64,000 nt of DNA from Pseudomonas sp. GCEP-101 (GCF_025133575.1 NZ_CP104011.1:3170965-3234964), one strand, 5' to 3'. Numbered from the stretch's first letter, positions 37,801-45,605 are shown. The notes: generated by a model not told the origin, from the sequence alone. Program-made: numbers and translations.

Positions 37801-40800
37801 AAGCTCAGCTTGGCGCCGTCGTCCACGTCGGTGGCGGTGAGCTGGCCCTTGCTGGCGGCGTCCTCGGCGGCTGCCGCGGTAGCGGCGTTGGCCTTGGGCG
37901 CGTCGTTGGTGCCGGTGACGGTGATCAGCAGCACGCTCGGGGTGCTGGCGCCGTGCTCGTCGGTGACGGTGTAACCGACGCTGATCAGCTGCGTCGCGCC
38001 CGCCTTCAGGTGCTGGTAGGCGGCATCGCCCGCGTCGAAGCTCCACTTGCCGTCGCTGCCCAGGGTCAGGCCCGCCGGGGCGGCCTGGTTCAGGCTGTAG
38101 GTGAGCTGCGCGCCGTGGTCGACGTCGATGGCTTTCAGCTCGCCGCTGATCTGCGCGTCTTCGCGGACGAAGGTCAGCGAGGGCAGGGCGATGGGCGTGT
38201 CGTTGGTGCCCGTGACGGTCAGCGTCAGGGTGTTGCTGCTGGTGGCGCCGTGTTCGTCGGTGACGGTGTAGTCGATGGACAACACCTTGCTCTCGCCGGC
38301 GGCGAGGCTCTGGTAGGCCGGGTTGAGGCCGTTGAAGGCCCAGGTGCCGTCCTTGAACAGGGTGAAGCCGGCGGGGGCCTTGTCGTTGAGGCTGAAGCTG
38401 AGCTTGGCGCCGTCGTCGACGTCGCTGGCGGTCAGCTTGCCGAGGCTGAGCTTGTCCTCGCTGGCGTTCGCCGAGGCGGCGTTGGCCACCGGCGCATCGT
38501 TGGTGCCGGTGACGGTGATGGTCAGCGAGCTGGCGCTGGTGGCGCCGTGCTCGTCGGTGACGGTGAACGGAATGCTCAGGGTCTGCGTGGCGCCGGCCTT
38601 CAGGTGCTGGTACTCGCTGACGCTGGCATCGAAGCTCCACTTGCCGTCGGCATCGACGCTGAAGCCGGCCGGGGCGGCCTTGTCCAGGGCATAGCTGAGC
38701 TTGGCGCCGTTGTCGGCGTCGCTGGCGGCGAGCTGGCCGCTGATCTGCGCGTCTTCCTTCACCGCGCCAGTGGTGGCGTTGGCGACCGGGGCGTCGTTGC
38801 TGCCGGTGACGGTGAGGGTGATGGTCTGCGGGTCGCTCAGGGCGCCATCGTTGTCCTTCGCCTGGTAGGTGAAGGTGATGTCGCGGGATTCGCCTTCGGC
38901 CAGGCCGTCGAAGTCCTTGCCCGGGTTGAAGACGTAGCTGCCGTCGGCATTGAAGGTCAGGCTGCCATTGCCCTGGCCGACGCCGGTGGTCAGCTGGTAG
39001 CCGGCGATGCTGCCGTCCACGTCGGTGGCGGCCGGGACCTGGCCGTTGAAGACGCTGTTCTCGTCGGTGCTGGCGCTATCGGCATAGGCCACCGGCGCGT
39101 CGTTGGTGCCGGTGACGGTGATGCTGACGGTCTGCGGGTCGCTCAGCGCGCCGTTGTTGTCCTGCGCCTGGTAGGTGAAGGTCACGGTTTCGCTGGCGCC
39201 GGCGGCCAGATGGTCGAACGCGCTGCCCGGGTCGAAGGTGTAGCTGCCGTTGGCGTTGAAGGTCAGCGAGCCCTTGCCCTGGGCGACGTCGGTGCTCAGC
39301 TGGTAGCCGACGACGGTGCCGTCCACGTCGCTGGCCGGCGGAACCTGGCCGTTGAGAACGGTGTTTTCTTCGGTGGTGGCGGTATCGGCGGAGGCGACCG
39401 GGGCATCGTTGGTGCCGTTGATGGTCACGGTCACGGTGGTGGGGGTACCGTCGGCGGCCAGCACGGTGAAGCTGTCGGTCAGGTGTTCGCCGAGCTTGAG
39501 CGCGTTGTAGGCGTCATTGGCGACGTAGGACCAACTGCCGTCGGCGGCGATGCTGAACGTGCCATGGTCGCCGGCGGTGCCGGTCTGGGCCTGGAAGCTC
39601 GCCGGGCTGTCGACGTCGCTGATGGTCAGCTTGCCCTCGAGGGTGACCGGGGCGTTGGTCTCATCGGCGCTGCCGCTGGTCTGGCCGGCGATCACCGCGG
39701 CGTCGTTGCTGCCGGTGACGGTGAGGGTGATGGTCTGCGGATCGCTCAGCGCGCCGTTGTTGTCCTTCGCCTGGTAGGTGAAGGTGACGTCGCGGGTTTC
39801 GCCCTGGGCCAGGCTGTCGAAGTCCTTGCCAGGGTTGAAGACGTAGCTGCCGTCGGCATTGAAGGTCAGGCTGCCGTTGCCCTGGCCGACGTCGGTAGTC
39901 AGCTGGTAGCCGGCGATGCTGCCGTCCACGTCGGAGGCGGCCGGCACCTGGCCGTTGAGCACGCTGTTCTCGTCGGTGGTCGCCGCGCCCGGCTGGGCAA
40001 CCGGCGCGTCGTTGGTGCCGGTCACGGTGAGGGTGATGGTCTGCGGGTCGCTCAGCGCGCCGTTGTTGTCCTTCGCCTGGTAGGTGAAGGTCACGTCGCG
40101 GGTCTCGCCCTGGGCCAGGCTGTCGAAGTCCTTGCCGGGGTTGAAGACGTAGCTGCCGTCCGGGTTGAAGGTCAGGCTGCCGTTGCCCTGGCCGACGCCG
40201 GTGGTCAGCTGGTAGCCGGCGACGCTGCCGTCCACGTCGGAGGCGGCCGGCACCTGGCCGTTGAGCACGCTGTTCTCGTCGGTGCTGGCGGCGCCCGGCT
40301 GTGCGACCGGCGCGTCATTGGTGCCGGTCAGGGTCACGGTCAGGGTGGCGGTGCTGGTGGCGCCGTGCTCGTCGGTGACGGTGTAGGGAACCTGCACCAC
40401 CAGGGTTTCGCCCTCGGCCAGGTGCTGGTAGGCCGGGTCCTTGCCATCGAAGGTCCAGCTGCCGTCCGGCTTCAGGGTGAAGCCCGCCGGCGGATTGCCG
40501 CTGCTGGTGAAGGTGAGGCTGCTGCCGGTGTCGCGGTCGGTGGCCAGCAGTTGGCCGCCGATCACGCTGTCCTCATTGCCGCTGGCCTGGCCATCCTGGG
40601 CGACCGGGGTGTCGTTGGAGCCCTGGACGTTGATGGTGATGACGCGGGTGTCGGTGGCGCCGGACGGATCGGTGACGGTGACGGTGAAGCTGTCGCTCGG
40701 GTTCTGGCCCTGGGGCAGGGCGTTCACGGCATTCGCATCGACCACGTAGGTGTAGCTGCCGTCGGCGTTGACGGTCAGCTCGCCATAGGCGCCCTTGGCG

Positions 40801-41726
40801 CTGCCGCTCCAGGTCAGGTTGCGGTCATCGACGTCGGTGGCGGTCAGCTGACCCTTGATGTCGGCGAAGCTGTCATTGGCGGCGGTGTCGGTGATGGCAC
40901 TGGTATAGGTGCCAGTGGCCACCGGGGCGTCGTTCACCGGGGTGATGCCGACATTCACCACCAGCGTGCTGCTGGCGCCACGGGCGTCAGTGACGATCAC
41001 GGTGAACGTGTCGGCGCCGTTGTAGTCGCCGTTGGGGTTGTACTGCCAGGTGCCGTTGGGGTTGAGCACCAGCAGGCCGTTGGCCGGAGCCTGGCCGACG
41101 CTGTAGGCGATCAGGTCGCCGTTGGGATCGCGGGCGGAGAAGGCGCCAGTGAGTTGCGTGTCTTCGGCGGTGGTGAGGTTCAGCACGCCGTTGCGGCCGT
41201 CGGTGATCACCGGCGCCAGGTTGGGCGGCAGTTCGCCCTGGCGCTGGTCGTCGCCCGCGCCTCCGTTGCCCAGGCCGTTGGTGGCATAGCCGATGTTCGC
41301 GTCGACGCGACCGGCCGTGGCGTCCAGCACCACGAAGCTGTGGCCGCCACCCACGCCGCCGTTGCCGCCTGCGGCCGAAGGCGCGGCGCTCGGGCCGGCT
41401 GCGGTGGGCGCCAGCGCCTGGGTCGGGTCGAGGCCGGCGGCGATGGCCTTCTGCAGGTCCTCGGTGCTCGGCGCGTTGACCGGCTGCGCGGCGGCGTGGT
41501 GCGCCTCGGCCTGCGGCAGGTCGGCGCTGCTCCATTGGCTGTCGCGGCCCAGGTCCACCAGGGTGCCCTTGCCGACGTCGAGCGTCACCGCGCCGGAAGC
41601 GCCGGTGAGCAGCTGCTCGCCCTGGTAGATGCGATCGCCTTCGACCAGCACGCGCTGGGCGCCTTCGGGGGATACCGCAATCACTTGGCCGATGATGCTT
41701 TTTACGACGGCGACGACGCTGCTCAT
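28839..41726 (-). CDS. lapA: Giant LapA-like RTX adhesin, type I secreted
   Basis: A 4295-aa surface adhesin. The start at 41726 is fixed by AGGAG before ATG and by the LapA-type retention module (MSSVVAVVKSIIGQVIAVSP). T-A-A-G at residues 108-111 is the LapG cleavage motif. From about 200 to 3650 there are roughly 30 VCBS/cadherin-like repeats with junctions such as GTNDAPVA and GSNDAAVI, interrupted near 3045-3215 by a PA14 domain. A von Willebrand A domain at about 3680-3860 has the metal site DTSGSMS. RTX nonapeptides (GGDGNDILYGQGGNDFLFG) at about 4135-4215 bind calcium and precede the C-terminal type I secretion signal. The protein is exported by LapEBC, encoded divergently, and is held or released by LapD and LapG. 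Confidence 0.95.
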   Translation of the reverse strand: MSSVVAVVKSIIGQVIAVSPEGAQRVLVEGDRIYQGEQLLTGASGAVTLDVGKGTLVDLGRDSQWSSADLPQAEAHHAAAQPVNAPSTEDLQKAIAAGLDPTQALAPTAAGPSAAPSAAGGNGGVGGGHSFVVLDATAGRVDANIGYATNGLGNGGAGDDQRQGELPPNLAPVITDGRNGVLNLTTAEDTQLTGAFSARDPNGDLIAYSVGQAPANGLLVLNPNGTWQYNPNGDYNGADTFTVIVTDARGASSTLVVNVGITPVNDAPVATGTYTSAITDTAANDSFADIKGQLTATDVDDRNLTWSGSAKGAYGELTVNADGSYTYVVDANAVNALPQGQNPSDSFTVTVTDPSGATDTRVITINVQGSNDTPVAQDGQASGNEDSVIGGQLLATDRDTGSSLTFTSSGNPPAGFTLKPDGSWTFDGKDPAYQHLAEGETLVVQVPYTVTDEHGATSTATLTVTLTGTNDAPVAQPGAASTDENSVLNGQVPAASDVDGSVAGYQLTTGVGQGNGSLTFNPDGSYVFNPGKDFDSLAQGETRDVTFTYQAKDNNGALSDPQTITLTVTGTNDAPVAQPGAATTDENSVLNGQVPAASDVDGSIAGYQLTTDVGQGNGSLTFNADGSYVFNPGKDFDSLAQGETRDVTFTYQAKDNNGALSDPQTITLTVTGSNDAAVIAGQTSGSADETNAPVTLEGKLTISDVDSPASFQAQTGTAGDHGTFSIAADGSWSYVANDAYNALKLGEHLTDSFTVLAADGTPTTVTVTINGTNDAPVASADTATTEENTVLNGQVPPASDVDGTVVGYQLSTDVAQGKGSLTFNANGSYTFDPGSAFDHLAAGASETVTFTYQAQDNNGALSDPQTVSITVTGTNDAPVAYADSASTDENSVFNGQVPAATDVDGSIAGYQLTTGVGQGNGSLTFNADGSYVFNPGKDFDGLAEGESRDITFTYQAKDNDGALSDPQTITLTVTGSNDAPVANATTGAVKEDAQISGQLAASDADNGAKLSYALDKAAPAGFSVDADGKWSFDASVSEYQHLKAGATQTLSIPFTVTDEHGATSASSLTITVTGTNDAPVANAASANASEDKLSLGKLTASDVDDGAKLSFSLNDKAPAGFTLFKDGTWAFNGLNPAYQSLAAGESKVLSIDYTVTDEHGATSSNTLTLTVTGTNDTPIALPSLTFVREDAQISGELKAIDVDHGAQLTYSLNQAAPAGLTLGSDGKWSFDAGDAAYQHLKAGATQLISVGYTVTDEHGASTPSVLLITVTGTNDAPKANAATAAAAEDAASKGQLTATDVDDGAKLSFSVAGNPPAGFTLKTDGSWTFDGKDPAYQSLAEGETRDIQVKYIVTDEHGATDTQTLTLTVTGSNDPAVIGGVASVNVDETDAPITTGGLLTVSDVDGAASFQAQTGVAGKYGSFNLGADGQWTYTANAAYNELKQGEKLTDSFTVKATDGTSATVTVNIVGTNDAPVAFGDSRTTGENAAFTSQVPLATDIDGSVVGYQLATDVGQGHGSLTFNADGSYTFEPGTDFDHLAAGESQDVTFTYQAKDDNGALSDPQTITITVTGSNDAAVISGQTSVSVNETDAPISTGGQLSISDVDSAESFQAQTNVAGKYGTFNLGADGQWTYTANAAYNELKVGETLVDTFAVNAADGTAASVTVNIVGTNDAPVAYPATASAVEGGIKDLGVVAGATDGSSITLTVTTTQPGEAVSFNWSFGTQDYGPFNDFAYVQVNGQKVQLLSSVSVVGDGGNSGLQTFQQVFDKPGTYTIVLGVSDSGDTLVDSTLVLSNLPSQVSVGNVLGQVSHTGNNWTLTTNGANGTTLGNQLKPVSEITGKLQATDVDHDAQLTFSTAQNTAGFTLKPDGSWLFDAKDPAYDNLAQGEQQAVVIHYTVTDEHGATGTSTLTITVTGTNDAPVAGVMKETVYEDSKIGGQLAGSDVDHNAVLTFATTGSLPAGFSSDSSGKWSFDASNAAYQHLAVGATQVFTVNYSVTDQFGAKSASTLTITVIGTNDAPVAKAASASVNEDKISGGTLTATDIDDGHALYFSLKDAAPSGFTLNANGTWSFDGNHADYQTLGAGETLELQIKFIVTDDKGATDENVLTLTVNGSNDAAIISGAKIVNVDETNAPITTTGKLDVSDVDGPDAFQAQTNVAGKYGTFNLGTDGTWTYVAKDAYNELKPGEQLTDTFTVKAADGTSSSVTVNILGTNDAPTAYDDSVTIDENGRVNGKVPAATDPDGKVSGYQLVTDVGQGNGSLNFNSSGTYHFEPGSDFDHLAAGQSQVVTFTYQAKDDNGALSEPRTITITVTGSNDAAVISGVKSSSVNETDAPVSTGGKLNASDVDSPATFQAQSDVAGKYGTFNLGTDGAWTYVASSAYNELKVGQTLTDTFTVKTADGTSATVTVNIVGTNDNPVAFDGTAATDENSVFNGQVPSATDVDGSIASYQLASDVAAGKGTLTFNADGSYSFNPGSAFDHLTAGQSETVTFTYQAKDNNGGLSDPQTITITVNGTNDAPVAYADSQTTDENAVLQGQVPVATDVDGSVASYQLASNVAAGKGTLAFNTDGSYTFAPGSDFDHLAAGQSETVTFTYQAKDNDGALSDPQTVTITVTGSNDAAVITGQASGSADETNAPVTLDGKLNVTDVDGPASFQAQTNTAGTYGTFSIATDGSWTYVANSAFNELKAGEHLTDTFVVKAADGTSSNVTVTINGTNDAPVAFADSQTTDENAVLQGQVPVATDVDGSVASYQLASNVAAGKGTLAFNADGSYTFAPGSDFDHLAAGQSETVTFTYQAKDNDGALSDPQTVTITVTGSNDRPVAVDGTASTEENTVLHGQVPAATDIDGTVVGYQLATDVAQGKGSLVFNADGSYTFTPGTAFDHLAAGQSETVTFTYQAKDDAGALSDPKTITLTVNGSNDAPNGADKTVTLDEDSSRNFSAADFGFTDVDSGDTFSGVRIDSLPTHGTLTFNGNAVTAGQVIGAADLGKLVFTPAANANGDNYASFTFSVKDSANAFDTTPNTLTLNVTPVNDAPLAVNDTFTLSGLKGSYWGYREGVDGSNLTSLSQVSSFINGKAAAATFTATSLNYSLSGGDLGGDGNLQKFLGNDANSLSSDPANTSDAIIQLTGAINLNAGNYQLRVNADDGFSIRIDGVEVFKFDANQSPTGRESAVFSIAQSGSHSIEIVYWDQGGQAQLQVEMRPQGGTYSVLGGTALTHAVSELVTNEDTALTIAPQTLLGNDSDVDGDTLSIVSVQNAVNGSVKLENGNVVFTPAKDFNGTGSFTYTISDGHGGTSTATVTVGINPVNDAPEAKNDQQTTGENNSLSGVVPAASDIDSAVNPNGYALVKDVGAGNGSLTFNANGSYVFNPGTDFDALNVGESRQVTFTYTAKDAQGAVSAPATVTITVTGSNDLPTATDSTVTLNEDGKRSFSASDFGFSDKDAGDALKAIRIDSLPTAGSLSLNGQSMTAGQVIAVSLLASLVYTPVANAAGNAYATLKFSVQDSHDGFSSASSTLTFNVTPVNDAPLSADGSASVYAGKTYTFALKDFAFSDTADSANGQNHSLQNILIKALPDSGTLLLNGQAISAGKPVSASDIAAGKLTYVPDGSGSNAHFEFAIQDSGGVANGGVDTSATYGFDIHVGQVQIPATNPNGDNTLSGGSGDDVILGDVGGIKTLTQGGTNYNIALVVDTSGSMSYNLAGQSGAAYANSRIKLVKDALINLANELKGHDGIINISLIGFQSTASLKVSITDLSDANIDQLINAIGQNQNQGLQASGGTDYQEAFGQAVNWFNTQKNGYENVTLFLTDGDPTESNGSGSLMQNTTQAFASLSALSEVRAIGIGTGVNESTLKYFDNTSVTGLGSVNWSSSSTFTFDNNSALPGWTLSKSSTGSVGISGNQLRLTDTNAAGSSTAITSDLSVAKNSTSTFSFAFNESMNANDTFTWSLKQYVNGAWTTVETHTLTSSSSNTTYSTDKAVGEGTYRIDFVLTDNSSSGTATVNLDNLKQSTTTYAPVGQVDIVKQASDLTAALHGGSTSTELAPSGHDTITGGAGDDIIFGDTINTDNLPWGVNGNPAKPADLPAGSGVSALSAFLELKNGHAATSDEMYDYIKANHALFNVDGDTRGGDDHLYGGDGNDILYGQGGNDFLFGENGNDILFGGTGNDQLTGGKGDDILTGGAGADTFIWKAGDIGNDTITDFKAGEGDRIDISDLLPDTAHNDILSYLKVDTATSTLQVSTTGQINNGGAADVTIKLSGVDLSAYGSTSTEIVNKLVAGSDPVVKTEHH
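33265..34146. repeat. Near-identical 603-bp-period repeats within lapA
   Basis: The segment from about 33265 to 33546 recurs at about 33868-34149 with only a few base differences, an exact offset of 603 bp or 201 codons. Each covers a VCBS-type module with DFDHLAAGQSETVTFTYQAK. Weaker copies occur along most of the gene. Such blocks can recombine and change repeat number. Confidence 0.85.
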
Positions 41727-42065
41727 GCACTTCTCCTGGTGAGGCTTGCCTGGTTGCCGACCGGCCGCGAGTGGGGTCGGCTCAGGAGGCATTCCCTTGT
41801 CTGTAAGAGCAAAAAGTTTGGCGTCAAAAACATGGCTTATAGCCGTTGGAAATTAGGTATATGCCAATGTATTGACCATTCGATTGCCATCCTAAACAAT
41901 TGGCAAATCGATGTCACTTTGATATCGGTGGTCCGCCCAAAAAAATTTAGCGTGAAATTCATCACGCTTTTTGAAGCTTTCCTTGCAGCCATTCGCCGGT
42001 CTTTTGACGCTGATTGCGGCAATCGAATCGCTGCGGCTATCTCACTGATAAGGATGTTTTTCCTC
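41727..42065. promoter_or_regulatory. A/T-rich divergent promoter region of lapA and lapE
   Basis: This 339-base region is much more A/T rich than its surroundings and separates the divergent adhesin and export genes. It must hold both promoters. TATTGACC at about 41872 resembles half of a FleQ box, which is known to control such adhesin operons in Pseudomonas, but no complete box is obvious. A small hairpin lies at 41949-41972. Confidence 0.55.
41949..41972 (+). terminator. Terminator-like hairpin in the lapE leader
   Basis: AGCGTGA (41949-41955) pairs with TCACGCT (41962-41968) around AATTCA and is followed by TTTTT. On the minus strand the same stem is followed by AAATTTTTTT. It could be an attenuator ahead of lapE or a bidirectional block between the divergent units. 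The short stem makes this tentative. Confidence 0.4.
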
Positions 42066-43427
42066 ATGCGCATGCGATTCGCCCACGCCGTACCCTTCGC
42101 CCTGGCTTTCGTCATCCCCGCCGCCCTGCCGGTGCAGGCCGATACCCTCAACCAGGCCATGCAGAAGGCGCTGGAGTACCACCCGGAAATCCAGGCCGGG
42201 GTGAACTCCCGTCTGGCGGCAGACAAGCAACTGCGTGCGGCGAAGGGCGGCTATCTGCCGTCCGTCGACCTGACCGCCGGTTATGGCCGTGAAGGCTCCG
42301 ACGACACCACCACCCGTGGCGAAGGCGACCACTGGAAGACCCTGAACCGTGGCGAATCCAACCTCGCCCTGCGCCAGATGGTCTTCGACGGCTTCGCCAC
42401 CTCCAGCGAAGTGGGTCGCCAGCAGGCCACCGTCAACTCTCGCGCCTACGCGCTGCTGGGCACCTCCGAGCGCACCGCGCTGGACGTCGCACAGGTCTAC
42501 ACCGACGTGCTGCGCCGCGAGGAAATGGTTCGCCTGGCCGAGGAAAATCTCAAACGCCACCAACGCGTCTACGACCAGATCAGCCTGCGCAGCTCCCGCG
42601 GCGTCGGTCGTCTCGCCGACCAGGACCAGGCCGAAGCACGCCTGGCCCAGGCGCAGAACAACCTGATGACCGAGAAGACCAACCTGGCCGACGCCCGCAC
42701 CAACTACTACAGCGTGGTGGGCAGCGACCCGGTCGACCTGAGCGAGCCGACCGGCCTCGTCGGCCAGTTGCCCGACGACCTGCAGGCGGCCCGCCGCCAG
42801 CTGGTGGAGAACAGCCCGATCCTGCGCTCGGCGGAGTCGGACGTGGCCGCGGCGGAGCAGCAGTACGAAGCGGCGAAGTCGACCTTCTATCCGAGATTCG
42901 ATGCAGAACTTTCCAAGGGTGCCGATAACAACCTCGATGGCGAGGAAGGCCACAACAACGAATGGCAGGCGATGCTGCGCATGCGCTACAACCTGTTCGC
43001 CGGCGGCAGCAACAAGGCCCAGCTGGAGGCCAAGTCCTACGAGGCGAACCAGGCCCTGGACATCCGCAACAACGCCCTGCGCCAGTTGAACGAGGAACTC
43101 GGATTGTCCTGGAACGCCCTGAACAACGCCCGCGACCAGCTGCCGATCGCCCGCCAGTACGTGGACTACAGCACCCGCGTGCGTGAGGCGTACCAGAAGC
43201 AGTTCACCATCGGCGAGCGCACCCTGCTCGACCTGCTGGACAGCGAGAACGAGCTGTTCAACGCCTCGCGCCGCCTGGTCGACCTGAAGTACACCGAGCT
43301 GTTCACCCAGTACCGCATCAAGGCCACCCTGGGCGAGCTGCTCAAGAGCCAGGGCGTGGTGGCGCCGATGGCCGCCGTGGCTTCCGAAGACGTCAAGCCG
43401 AAAGTCCAGCTGCCCGGCCTCAACTAA
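42066..43427 (+). CDS. lapE: TolC-family outer membrane channel of the Lap type I secretion system
   Basis: A 453-aa TolC-like outer membrane protein. The signal peptide is MRMRFAHAVPFALAFVIPAA ending P-V-Q-A before DTLNQAMQKA. Two OEP repeats follow, with the typical FDGFATSSEVGR and YNLFAGGSNKAQ segments and long coiled helices. Start codons at 42054, 42066 and 42072 are in frame; 42066 fits AAGGA at 12 bases best. It supplies the exit channel for the adhesin with LapB and LapC encoded immediately downstream (21-base gap). A very long frame on this strand that runs into it from 28842 is an antisense artefact. Confidence 0.93.
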   Translation: MRMRFAHAVPFALAFVIPAALPVQADTLNQAMQKALEYHPEIQAGVNSRLAADKQLRAAKGGYLPSVDLTAGYGREGSDDTTTRGEGDHWKTLNRGESNLALRQMVFDGFATSSEVGRQQATVNSRAYALLGTSERTALDVAQVYTDVLRREEMVRLAEENLKRHQRVYDQISLRSSRGVGRLADQDQAEARLAQAQNNLMTEKTNLADARTNYYSVVGSDPVDLSEPTGLVGQLPDDLQAARRQLVENSPILRSAESDVAAAEQQYEAAKSTFYPRFDAELSKGADNNLDGEEGHNNEWQAMLRMRYNLFAGGSNKAQLEAKSYEANQALDIRNNALRQLNEELGLSWNALNNARDQLPIARQYVDYSTRVREAYQKQFTIGERTLLDLLDSENELFNASRRLVDLKYTELFTQYRIKATLGELLKSQGVVAPMAAVASEDVKPKVQLPGLN

Positions 43428-43448
43428 CCAGCCCGAGAGAGCATCCGC

Positions 43449-45605
43449 GTGGATCAAGAAGTCAGCGCCGTACCCTTAAGCCACGATCCGCGCGGTCTGC
43501 TCGACGACCCGTTGCTGGACAGCCTGCTGACGCTCTGTCAGCTGCACCAGAAACCGGCCAGCCGCGCCATGCTCACCAGCGGCCTGCCGCTGCCCGGGCA
43601 GCGCCTGTCCGCCGAGCTGCTGCCCCGTGCGGCGGCTCGCGCCGGCCTGCAGGGGCGCCTGTTGCAGCGCAAGCTGGAGCAGATTCCCGCCCTGGCCATG
43701 CCCGCCATGCTGTTGCTGCGCGAAGGGCGCTGCGCGGTGCTGCTGGGCTGGGAGAGCAACGGCGATGCGCGCCTCTTGCTGTCGGAAAGCGACGGCGGCG
43801 AAGTGCGCGTCAGCCGCGAACTGCTGAGCGAGGACTACGCCGGCCAGGCCTTCTTCGCCCAGCCGCAGCACAAGTTCGACCTGCAGCATGGCGAGCTGAT
43901 CCCGCGCGCCAAGAGCTGGTTCCGCGACACCCTCAAGCGCTCGCGCTGGCTGTATGTCGACGCCGTGGCCGCCAGCCTGCTGATCAACCTGATCGCCCTG
44001 GCCGCGCCGCTGTTCGTCATGAACGTCTACGACCGCGTGGTGCCCAACCAGGCCGCCGCCACCCTCTGGGTGCTGGCCATCGGCATCAGCGGCGCCTACC
44101 TGTTCGACCTGCTGCTCAAGACCATGCGCGGCCTGTGCCTGGACCTGGCCGGCAAGAAGACCGACCTGATCATCTCGGCGACGCTGTTCGAGCGCATCGT
44201 CGGCATGAGCATGAAGTACCGCCCGGCGCGGGTCGGCTCGTTCGCCCAGAACATCCACGAATTCCAGACGCTGCGCGACTTCCTTAACTCGCTCACGCTC
44301 ACCACCCTGATCGACCTGCCGTTCACCCTGCTGATCCTGCTGGTGATCGGCATCATCGGCGGGCCGCTGGTGTTCGTCCCGCTGATGGCCTTCCCGCTGG
44401 CCGCGGGCCTGGGCTGGCTGCTGCAGAAGCCGCTGGTGGAGACCATGAACCGCACCATGGCGCTGGCCGCCGAGCGCCAGTCCAGCCTGATCGAGACGCT
44501 CGCCAGCCTCGACGCGGTGAAGGTCAACAACGCCGAGAGCGAGCGCCAGTACCTCTGGGAGCAGACCATCGGCACCCTCAGCCGCCTGGAGTTGCGGGTC
44601 AAGCTGCTGTCCACCCTGGCGATGAACATCACCGTGCTGATCCAGGCGCTGGCCGGGGTCATCATGATCATCGGCGGCGTCTACCTGATCATCGCCGGCG
44701 ACCTGTCCATGGGCGGCCTGATCGCCTGCTACATGCTCAATGGCCGCGCCCTCGGCCCGCTGACCCAGCTCTCCGGGCTGATCCAACGCTACCAGCAGGC
44801 GCGCCTGTCCATGGCCACCACCAACCAGATGATGGAGCTGCCCCAGGAGCGCAACGCCGACGAGCGTCCGCTGACCCGCTCGCAACTGCGCGGCGGCATC
44901 GAGATGCGCGGCCTCGACTTCGCCTACCCGAACCAGCAGGTGGCGGCACTGCACGGCATCAACCTGCAGATCCGCGCCGGCGAGAAGGTCGGCATCATCG
45001 GCCGCAGCGGCTCGGGCAAGAGCTCCCTGGCCAAGCTGATCGTCGGCCTGCACCAGCCGGAGAACGGCAACCTCCTGGTGGACGGCGCCGACGTGCGCCA
45101 GCTGGACATCAGCGAGCTGCGCCACAACATCGGCTACGTGCCGCAGGACATCAGCCTGTTCAGCGGCACCTTGCGCGACAACCTGGTCAGCGGCGCGCGC
45201 TACATCGATGACGAACGCGTGCTGGAAGTCGCCGAGCTGACCGGCGTCAACGAGTTCGTCCGCCTGCACCCGCAGGGCTACGAACTGCAGGTCGGCGAGC
45301 GCGGCCACAACCTCTCCGGCGGCCAGCGGCAGAATGTCGCCCTGGCCCGCGCGCTGCTGCTCGACCCACCGATCCTGTTGCTGGACGAACCCACTAGCGC
45401 CATGGACAACGCCGGCGAAGAGCGCCTGAAACAGCGCCTGCAGGCGATCATGGGCGAGAAGACACTGCTGCTGGTCACCCACCGCGCCTCCATGCTCAGC
45501 CTGGTGGACCGTCTGGTGATCATCGACAAGGGACGCATCATTGCCGACGGTCCGAAGGACGTGGTCATGGATGCACTGAAGAAGGGGCAGATCAGTGTCG
45601 CTTAA
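43449..45605 (+). CDS. lapB: Type I secretion ABC transporter (permease/ATPase)
   Basis: A 718-aa inner-membrane transporter that energises adhesin export. Residues 1-150 are a C39-like domain that lacks the catalytic Cys, so it binds rather than cleaves substrate. Six membrane segments follow. The ATPase has Walker A GRSGSGKSS (about 518), signature LSGGQRQNVALARAL (about 622) and Walker B PILLLDEPTSAMD. The start is GTG at 43449 with a GA-rich ribosome site; the frame ends with TAA inside the lapC start region (11-base overlap). Confidence 0.94.
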   Translation: MDQEVSAVPLSHDPRGLLDDPLLDSLLTLCQLHQKPASRAMLTSGLPLPGQRLSAELLPRAAARAGLQGRLLQRKLEQIPALAMPAMLLLREGRCAVLLGWESNGDARLLLSESDGGEVRVSRELLSEDYAGQAFFAQPQHKFDLQHGELIPRAKSWFRDTLKRSRWLYVDAVAASLLINLIALAAPLFVMNVYDRVVPNQAAATLWVLAIGISGAYLFDLLLKTMRGLCLDLAGKKTDLIISATLFERIVGMSMKYRPARVGSFAQNIHEFQTLRDFLNSLTLTTLIDLPFTLLILLVIGIIGGPLVFVPLMAFPLAAGLGWLLQKPLVETMNRTMALAAERQSSLIETLASLDAVKVNNAESERQYLWEQTIGTLSRLELRVKLLSTLAMNITVLIQALAGVIMIIGGVYLIIAGDLSMGGLIACYMLNGRALGPLTQLSGLIQRYQQARLSMATTNQMMELPQERNADERPLTRSQLRGGIEMRGLDFAYPNQQVAALHGINLQIRAGEKVGIIGRSGSGKSSLAKLIVGLHQPENGNLLVDGADVRQLDISELRHNIGYVPQDISLFSGTLRDNLVSGARYIDDERVLEVAELTGVNEFVRLHPQGYELQVGERGHNLSGGQRQNVALARALLLDPPILLLDEPTSAMDNAGEERLKQRLQAIMGEKTLLLVTHRASMLSLVDRLVIIDKGRIIADGPKDVVMDALKKGQISVA

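Noticed and set aside
41866..41885. A FleQ box in the lapA/lapE region
   Set aside because: Only a half-site (TATTGACC) is visible; a full box is not evident, so I list it only as a remark in the promoter entry.
28842..43427. A 4861-codon open frame on the plus strand opposite the adhesin
   Set aside because: It is the codon-aligned antisense of lapA, which lacks UUA, CUA and UCA codons, and then continues into the true lapE frame. The antisense product is low-complexity Val/Gly/Ala-rich sequence without domains; only the part from 42066 is a gene.
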